DNA of 32,462 nucleotides. Source: an uncultured Opitutia bacterium. GTDB lineage: Bacteria; Verrucomicrobiota; Verrucomicrobiia; Opitutales; Opitutaceae. A model generated the notes under the pieces. It had not been told where the DNA came from and did not search any database. It worked only from the letters and a program-made list of their open reading frames with translations. Below are positions 24,265-29,846 of this stretch, piece by piece. Each line of letters opens with the position of its first letter. Position 1 is the stretch's first letter. The position numbers were made by a program, and so were the translations under genes. Location: the NCBI GenBank assembly GCA_937952235.1, contig CALFZM010000131.1:1-32462 (forward strand), given 5' to 3'.

Positions 24265-25614
24265 ATGCCGCCCCGCCCGTTCCACCCCCTCGTGCTGCTC
24301 CTGATCTGCGCCGTTGCGGCCGGAGGCTGCAACAGCAGCGGCGCGCGGCGGGATTTCACCACCATAGGGCCGCCGGCCATGCCGCGGGTGAACCCGGCGC
24401 CGTCCGGTACCACGGCCGAGCGCGACGAGGCCGAGCTGCAGGCGGCGGCGCTCCGGCTCGCGCGGACCGGCGATTTCCCGGGTGCGGCCGCGGAGATCGG
24501 CGCTTCGCGCGATCCTCTGGACCGCTCCCGACTGGCCGGCACGGTGGCGGGCGAGCTGGCGGAAACGGATCCCGCCGCCGCCACGCGCCTCGCCCGGGCG
24601 CTGTCGCCGGGCGGCGCGCAACTCGCGGCGCTCGACGCCGTCGCCGTCCGGCTGGCAGACCGTGGCCCCGCCGCGGCGTTGGACTGGGCGCTGGGCGACT
24701 GGCCCGAGCCTTTCTCCGCCCGTCATGCCCGGGGAGCGGTGGCGCGTGCGCTGGCGGCGCGCGATGCCGCGGATACCGTCGAGCGTCTCGGCCAGCTTCC
24801 CGCCTCGGTGGCGCGCGATGACCTGTTGCTGGCGACTGCGGGCGCCTGGGCCCGGCGGGATCCGGGAGCGGCGCTGGACTGGCTGCGCCGCTGGCCGGAG
24901 GACGACTTGAAGCCGCGCCTTACGTCGGGGATCGGCTTCGAGATCGCCCAGACGCGTCCCGATCGCGCGATTGAAGTGACGGAGATGCTGCCCGCCGGCC
25001 GCAACCGCTGGCTGCTGACCTCGGCCATCGCGCAGACCTGGGTGGCCGTCGACGCCAAGGCCGCGCTGGCGTGGGCCGGACAGTTGCCCGCCGGCGAGGC
25101 GCGCGATGCGGCGTTCGCAGGCGCCGAGACGGGCTTCGGCGTGCCGTTGTCGCGCCGCGGCGTGAGCGCCCCGGGCACGCGCAGTGGCGCCTCGCGGACG
25201 CGCGGCGGAGGCGGCGCGGTGGTGACGGTGCGGCCGGAGGATTCCCCGGCCTTTGCCGCCTGGCTGGCGACGCAGCCCGGACGCGTGGCGGACGACGAGG
25301 CGATCCTGGAATACGTGCGGCAGCGTGGCGCGCTGGAGCCGCAGACGGTGGGAGCCTGGCTGAACACGCTGCCGGGGGGCACGGTGCGCGATCGCGCGGC
25401 CGAAATCTATTTCGAGAGCGTGCTGCCGGGCGCTCCCGACGAAGTCGCGCGCTGGCTGCGGGGTGTCCCGCCCTCGGATCGCTCCGACGCGATGATCGAG
25501 CGCACCGTCCGGCGCTGGCTTCTGACCAACCCTTCCGCTGCCGAGGCGTGGATGAACGGGACGCCGCTGCCCGGCTACCTGAAGGACCGGCTGCTGCGCG
25601 ACATCGGGCGGTGA
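24265..25614 (+). CDS. Putative lipoprotein with helical repeats
   Basis: This 449-residue protein begins with a hydrophobic segment (9-20) and a possible lipidation cysteine, C22 (AAGGC; the -3 residue is Ala, so the lipobox is weak). The rest is Ala-rich and helical, with recurring units of about 30-40 residues built around A..WA..LP..... and RDAA/ARDD (for example AALDWALGDWPEP, AALDWLRRWPED, AALAWAGQLPAGEARDAA, VGAWLNTLPGGTVRDRAA, AEAWMNGTPLPGYLK). These resemble TPR/HEAT-like solenoids common in large Verrucomicrobia proteins of unknown function. A Gly/Ser/Arg-rich linker (about 295-315) splits the array. It probably mediates protein contacts at the envelope, but no partner is evident. 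The DUF1080 gene follows after 75 bp and may be co-transcribed. Confidence 0.85.
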   Translation: MPPRPFHPLVLLLICAVAAGGCNSSGARRDFTTIGPPAMPRVNPAPSGTTAERDEAELQAAALRLARTGDFPGAAAEIGASRDPLDRSRLAGTVAGELAETDPAAATRLARALSPGGAQLAALDAVAVRLADRGPAAALDWALGDWPEPFSARHARGAVARALAARDAADTVERLGQLPASVARDDLLLATAGAWARRDPGAALDWLRRWPEDDLKPRLTSGIGFEIAQTRPDRAIEVTEMLPAGRNRWLLTSAIAQTWVAVDAKAALAWAGQLPAGEARDAAFAGAETGFGVPLSRRGVSAPGTRSGASRTRGGGGAVVTVRPEDSPAFAAWLATQPGRVADDEAILEYVRQRGALEPQTVGAWLNTLPGGTVRDRAAEIYFESVLPGAPDEVARWLRGVPPSDRSDAMIERTVRRWLLTNPSAAEAWMNGTPLPGYLKDRLLRDIGR

Positions 25615-25689
25615 GCGCGGAGAACGCGTCCTGCCCGCAGGAATGCATCCACTCTTGGCGCCACGGCGCGATCCGCTTTGCTCGTCGTC

Positions 25690-26352
25690 ATGCTCACCCC
25701 GCTTCACTCCTGGTCCCGGCTCGCTCCCGCGTTGCTCCTCGTTTCGGCGGTGTCGCTGCTCGGCGCGGGGCAGCCGGCGCAGTGGCAGCCGCTCTTTGAC
25801 GGCCGGACGCTGGCCGGCTGGGCCCCGTCCGGCTTCGAAGGCGAAGGTGCGGTGAAGGTCGAGGCGCCGTTTCGGGAGGGCGCGGGCGTCATCATCCTCG
25901 AGAAAGGTACGACCCTTTCCGGTGTGACGTGGACCCGGCCGGCGGAGCTGCCGCGGATGAATTATGAAGTGGAGCTGCAGGCGATGAAACTGCAGGGGGA
26001 GGATTTCTTCTGCGGGCTCACGTTCCCGGTCGGCACCTCGGCGTGCACCTTCATCGTCGGGGGTTGGGGCGGGATGATCGTCGGGCTCTCCAGCGTCGAT
26101 CACTTCGATGCCTCGGACAACGACACGTCCACGAGCATGGAATTCGCCGACAACCGCTGGTACCGTATCCGGGTACGGGTGACAGAGGGAAAGATCGAGG
26201 CCTGGATCGACGACAAACGGATGGTCGATCTCGAGACCAAGGACCGGAAGATCACGCTGCGCTGGGGCGAGATCGACAAGTCGCTGCCGCTCGGCGTGGC
26301 GGCCTACATGACGCGGGCGGCTCTGCGCGACATCCGGATCCGCCGGCTCTGA
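25690..26352 (+). CDS. DUF1080-like exported protein
   Basis: This 220-residue protein starts at the ATG at 25690, giving a signal peptide (LAPALLLVSAVSLLGAG, about 11-27). A TTG at 25678 is a less likely start. The DUF1080/3-keto-disaccharide hydrolase signature opens the domain (PLFDGRTLAGWAPSGFEGEG), followed by MNYEVELQAMKLQGEDFFCGLTFPVG, a Gly-rich GGWGGMIVGLSSVDHFDASDN block and NRWYRIRVRVTEGKIEAWIDDKRMVDLE. It is divergent from the copy at 10461, lacking that protein's GYQFEIDP block, so it may act on a different substrate or bind without cleaving. Repeat copy D begins 18 bp after its stop. Confidence 0.88.
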   Translation: MLTPLHSWSRLAPALLLVSAVSLLGAGQPAQWQPLFDGRTLAGWAPSGFEGEGAVKVEAPFREGAGVIILEKGTTLSGVTWTRPAELPRMNYEVELQAMKLQGEDFFCGLTFPVGTSACTFIVGGWGGMIVGLSSVDHFDASDNDTSTSMEFADNRWYRIRVRVTEGKIEAWIDDKRMVDLETKDRKITLRWGEIDKSLPLGVAAYMTRAALRDIRIRRL

Positions 26353-26370
26353 GCCGGAATAATTCAGCAG

Positions 26371-26632
26371 GGTGGAGCCGCCTGTCCCCAGGCGGCTGAC
26401 TTGCGACGGCACCGTCTGCAGCGGCGTGAGGACCAGCGCCAGCGCAGGTTAAATCGCCTCGTGGCCCAAACCAAAACGCAAAGTCGCGAAGGAATGCCAA
26501 GTTTCGCCGGGTTTGGTTTTCCGGGCGCGCCTTCGCATTTCTTCGCGTCGTTGCGTTCAGGATCCCACTTTGAGCGCGCTCTATCCGCTCCACCGTGCAG
26601 TGTGGCCGTCCTTCGAGGGTGAGTCGAAGGCC
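26371..26632 (+). repeat. Dispersed palindromic element, copy D, interrupted
   Basis: The left part is intact: GGTGGAGC, a perfect hairpin 1 (26376-26397), the 22-nt linker, and AGCGGCGTG-AGGA of hairpin 2 (to 26432). The sequence then departs from the family and returns at CCGCTCCACC (26585-26594), followed by the right extension ending GAAGGCC (26626-26632). About 150 bp is therefore inserted inside hairpin 2. It lies between convergent genes. Confidence 0.85.
26434..26584. repeat. Inverted-repeat insert nested in copy D
   Basis: The insert carries an imperfect 23-bp inverted repeat: 26475-26497 and the reverse complement of 26535-26557 match at 20 of 23 positions, including AACGCAA and CGCGAAG. 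AAACCAAA (26468-26475) also pairs with TTTGGTTT (26512-26519). It is AT-richer than its surroundings and holds no gene. The exact insertion ends are approximate. Confidence 0.7.
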
Positions 26633-26646
26633 ACCTGCATTGATCC

Positions 26647-27603
26647 TCAGACCAGCGCGTCGCGGCAGTACTTGATCGCGCGGGCGAGTTCCTTCATCCG
26701 GTCCGAACCGGCGGGAATCGGGTATTCAAACTCGATCGTCGCCTGGATGTTCCAGCGGTTGTCCCGGATGAGGCGGAGTACTTCGCGGATCGGCGTGTCG
26801 CCCTCGCCGAAGGGCTTGTTGGGACCTTCATTGGCCTTGCGGTCTTTGACGTGCACGTGGGTGATCCGCGCGTGGTGCTGCCGGATGAAGTCGACGACCG
26901 ACGTCTTGTTTCCCGCCACGAAATGGCCGAGATCGACATTGGCGTGGTTGTAGCTCGCGAAGGAGAACGCCCGCTCCCAATGCGCGGGCGTCGTGCTGGC
27001 GTGGCCGTGGTAGCCGACCGGGAGCCGGTGCTTGTCGGCGAATTGCCCGAGGCGCTGCAGGTCGGCCTCGTTCTTGGATATCTCCGTGGAGATCGCGCGG
27101 GCTCCAACCGCCTTCGCGAGATTGAAGACGTAATCGAGGCTGCCGTCGTCCATGGCGAAGATCCGGTCGACCTTGAGGATCTCGATTTTCACGCCGGCAT
27201 TTTCCCACTTCCGGCGGAATTCGCGCGCCCGCGCCACCGGGGCCGACTGCCGCCAGCGACGCAACGTTTCCGCATTGGCATCGGCCGCGGGGCCCTTGAG
27301 GACGTTGCTCTTCGCTCCGATGAGCTCCGGCGCGACGCCGAGGAAGGCTTCGATCGGCTGCGCCCGCAGCTCCACGGCGCTGAGGCCGAGTGCGATGCAG
27401 TTCGCGAGGATGTCGTCGCCGCTCATCCCGGGTTCCTTGAAGCTGTAGGGCACGTTGAGTCCGATTTGGACGCCGGCGAACTTGGAATCCGGCTTCAATG
27501 CTGCCGCGCGCAGCTCAGGCAGGGCGAGCAGCCCGGCGGGAAGGGAAGCGAGCGCGAGCTTGGTGAAGGCGCGGCGGGAGTAGTGGGACGAGGGATGGGA
27601 CAT
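26647..27603 (-). CDS. Tat-exported sugar phosphate isomerase/epimerase-like TIM-barrel protein
   Basis: This 318-residue protein begins at the ATG at 27603 and opens with a Tat signal (SRRAFTKLALASLPAGLLALPELRAAA). It belongs to the xylose-isomerase-like TIM-barrel superfamily but to a different branch from the genes at 3660 and 21379. Likely metal or acid residues are D224 (HANVDLGHF), H251 (THVHVKD) and E291/E293 (ATIEFEYP), with H199/H201 (VGYHGHAS) where the other two have a glutamate. The closing FGEGDTPIREVLRLIRDN region is typical of exported members found with Gfo/Idh oxidoreductases. A periplasmic isomerase, epimerase or hydratase on keto-sugars is plausible; the actual reaction is unknown. 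It is downstream of the amidohydrolase pair, with repeat copy E in the 238-bp gap. Confidence 0.9.
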   Translation of the reverse strand: MSHPSSHYSRRAFTKLALASLPAGLLALPELRAAALKPDSKFAGVQIGLNVPYSFKEPGMSGDDILANCIALGLSAVELRAQPIEAFLGVAPELIGAKSNVLKGPAADANAETLRRWRQSAPVARAREFRRKWENAGVKIEILKVDRIFAMDDGSLDYVFNLAKAVGARAISTEISKNEADLQRLGQFADKHRLPVGYHGHASTTPAHWERAFSFASYNHANVDLGHFVAGNKTSVVDFIRQHHARITHVHVKDRKANEGPNKPFGEGDTPIREVLRLIRDNRWNIQATIEFEYPIPAGSDRMKELARAIKYCRDALV

Positions 27604-27704
27604 GGACAGCAGGATGAGGGTGGCGCGAGCGTGAACGCCGGCCAGACGGATGGCACGACCGAAAGTCGCGCCGGGCTTGCGCGCCGGGCCAGCGATGCAG
27701 ATCC

Positions 27705-27802
27705 GGTGGAGCCCCAGTCCCCAGGCGGCTGGCGTGCGACGGATCGGCCCCGCAGCGGCATGCACGGCGAAACGCAGCGGCCTGGGGACCGGCCGCTCCA
27801 TC
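27705..27802 (+). repeat. Dispersed palindromic element, copy E, expanded and diverged
   Basis: This copy starts GGTGGAGC and ends GCTCCATC over 98 bp. Hairpin 1 is damaged on its left arm. An extra stretch of about 22 bp, including a second CGCAGCGGC, precedes a rebuilt hairpin 2 with AGCGGCC pairing to GGCCGCT. It is the only copy between two genes on the same strand. Confidence 0.75.
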
Positions 27803-27841
27803 TCGGACGCCGCATCTTCCCGGCGGGAGTTCGGAGCGCCG

Positions 27842-28738
27842 CTAGAGCCGGTAACCGCGGGACCTGAACATCCGCGCCCAGACCCGGCGGAGATTGCCGC
27901 CGAGGATGAGCTGGCGCTGCGCGAAGGTGAGATCGGCATCGAACACCTTGGCGAGCTCCGTCGCGTAGCTGCGCGAGGCACCGTGGCCGCCCCAGACGAT
28001 GCGTTCGACCCCGAGTTCGCGCACGGCGAGGTCGACCGCGCCCGAGTGCGGGTCGGAGCCGGCGAATTCCAGCAGGATGTCCGGATACGGGCGGATGGCG
28101 CGGATGCCGATTTCCCAGTCGCCGCCGCTGTGGCCGCAGACGAGCGGCACGCCCGGATGGCGGCGCGAGAGCGTGACGACGTCGAAGGGCGTGCTTTCCG
28201 CCTCGAGGTTGCCTCCACCGATGCGGGGCCGCTCGCCGCCGACCTTGAGCCAGGTGTGGATGTACACGACCGCTCCGAGCTCCGCCGCGCGCCGGATGAT
28301 CGCGTCGTTGTTCGGATGATCGCAGCGCAGCGGCGCCTTGCTGCCAACGGCCGCATACTTGATGCCGACGCACGGCCCGCGCGCGATCCACGCCTCCATC
28401 TTGGCGAGCGTCCGCTCGGGATCCGAGGGATCGATCCGGACCATGCCGCTCAGGCGATCCCGCTGCGCCGCGAGCACCTGCCGGATCGCGGCATCGACCG
28501 GCAGCTCCTGCAGCGGATCGAGGCGCGTCCCGCCGACATCGAGCGCGAAGGAGCGCTCGATGCCGAAGCGGTCCTGGTAGAAACGCAGCGCCTCGTGCTC
28601 GGCGATCGGATCGCCGGTGCCGGCGGCGATCAGGCCGTGGTAGTGCAGGTCCCAGATGCGCAGCGCCACGAGCTCCTCCCGCGTGGGCAGCCCGAAGGCG
28701 GCGGGATCGAGGGCGAATTCGCGGGCGGACGTCGGCAT
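27842..28738 (-). CDS. Amidohydrolase family protein (cytosolic)
   Basis: This 298-residue protein has no signal peptide and belongs to the amidohydrolase-2 TIM-barrel group (ACMSD-like). The HxH metal motif is H32/H34 (WDLHYHG). K127 in GIKYAAVG, H161 (VVYIHTW) and H203 (VCGHSGG) fit the second-strand and later ligand positions. The usual strand-8 aspartate is absent: the segment reads IVWGGHGASRS, with H252 in its place. It may therefore use a changed metal centre or be a non-hydrolytic member. The start ATG is 4 bp from the stop of the upstream amidohydrolase, so the two form an operon and probably act in one pathway. The substrate is unknown. Confidence 0.85.
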   Translation of the reverse strand: MPTSAREFALDPAAFGLPTREELVALRIWDLHYHGLIAAGTGDPIAEHEALRFYQDRFGIERSFALDVGGTRLDPLQELPVDAAIRQVLAAQRDRLSGMVRIDPSDPERTLAKMEAWIARGPCVGIKYAAVGSKAPLRCDHPNNDAIIRRAAELGAVVYIHTWLKVGGERPRIGGGNLEAESTPFDVVTLSRRHPGVPLVCGHSGGDWEIGIRAIRPYPDILLEFAGSDPHSGAVDLAVRELGVERIVWGGHGASRSYATELAKVFDADLTFAQRQLILGGNLRRVWARMFRSRGYRL

Positions 28739-28742
28739 GGCG

Positions 28743-29648
28743 TCAGGCGCGGGCGAGGGCGCGGCGGGCGTTGTCCGCCATGATTGCCTGCAGTTGCGGC
28801 CGGGTGAGGGGCGATTCGAAGAGGCGGAACAGCGCCGCCTCGACCGGAAAGTACGGCGCGTGCGAGCCGAAGAGGATCCGCTCGACCGGCACCCGGCCGG
28901 GCAGCGACCAGTGGTTGCCGTCGATCACGCGCCCCACCGCGCCCACCGCCTCGAGATTGGAGATCTCGTGCAGGACGTTCGGCAGGTCGCGCAGCGCGCG
29001 CGACGGCGCGAGGCGCAACCACTGCCATGAACCCAGCAATTGGATACGCGCGCCGGGCCGCTCCGCGAGCAGGCGCACGAGGGGCGTCGCGGGCGTGGGC
29101 AGCACCCGGATCGCGGGGTGGTGCACGCGCGGATCCTCCAGTTCGAGCGAGATCTGGACCAGCAGCCCGCGGGCGGTCGCCGCGTCGAGCAACCGCGCGA
29201 ACTCCGGGTGCTCGAGCGTGTAGCCCTGGTAGCCCGGGTGCAGCCGGATCGCGCGCATCCGGTGCACCTCGTGGCACCGGCGGAGGTCGTCCTCCCAGTC
29301 GGGCCACATCGGGTTGACGCTGCCCACCGGCCGGAAAAGCCCGTCGCCCTCGCTCCGGCACTCCGCCGCCAGCCGGGCGTTCACCCCCGCGAGGTCCTTG
29401 CTGAAGATTCCGTCGAAGCTGCCGGCCCACGCTTCCGTCACGCCGTGGCGTTGCAGTTTCGCCGCGAGCGCCGCCGTGCGATCGTACTTCAGCCGGCGGA
29501 ACGGCCAGCCATGCAGGTGCACGTTGGTATCGACGAGCGGGACCTTCGTCGCTCCAGCCCCGGCCTGGGCCCGGCCGGACCCGGCGGCCGTGGCCACGGC
29601 CGCGGTCGCAATCGCGGAGCGGAGAAAGGCGCGGCGGGGGAGCGGCAT
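28743..29648 (-). CDS. Tat-exported amidohydrolase family protein
   Basis: This 301-residue protein from the ATG at 29648 carries a Tat signal (PRRAFLRSAIATAAVATAAGSGRAQA, 4-29). The amidohydrolase-2 TIM barrel follows, with HxH at H44/H46 (DTNVHLHG). AIRLHPGYQGY (H137), VQISLELED and the final strand motif ILFGSHAPYFP are visible; the usual Asp of GSDxP is H263. This mirrors the substitution in the downstream gene, 4 bp away. Exported members near sugar-oxidation genes could open lactones or hydrolyse amides, but neither is shown. It is divergent from the sugar dehydrogenase/cytochrome gene across a 198-bp region. The family call is firm and the reaction is open. Confidence 0.88.
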   Translation of the reverse strand: MPLPRRAFLRSAIATAAVATAAGSGRAQAGAGATKVPLVDTNVHLHGWPFRRLKYDRTAALAAKLQRHGVTEAWAGSFDGIFSKDLAGVNARLAAECRSEGDGLFRPVGSVNPMWPDWEDDLRRCHEVHRMRAIRLHPGYQGYTLEHPEFARLLDAATARGLLVQISLELEDPRVHHPAIRVLPTPATPLVRLLAERPGARIQLLGSWQWLRLAPSRALRDLPNVLHEISNLEAVGAVGRVIDGNHWSLPGRVPVERILFGSHAPYFPVEAALFRLFESPLTRPQLQAIMADNARRALARA

Positions 29649-29846
29649 CGGAGCGGCGAGGGGATGCGGCAACGTCGGAGCGGCCCGGAACCCCGTCAAG
29701 GATGCAGCCGGCGCAGACCAGGGAACTTTCGTGCGCGCGGAGGGAGAGCGTGCCGCGGGCGAATTCGACTCGGCGGCCTCCCTGCGCTCCCCTTGACTTG
29801 CGCGCCGCGCCCCCCTCCGCTCCCCGTCCTTCCGTCCACCCCGGCG

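Noticed and set aside
11293..27802. Repeat hairpins as classical intrinsic terminators
   Set aside because: The stems are strong, but no T-run follows any copy. A role in termination or 3' protection remains possible and is kept as a hypothesis only.
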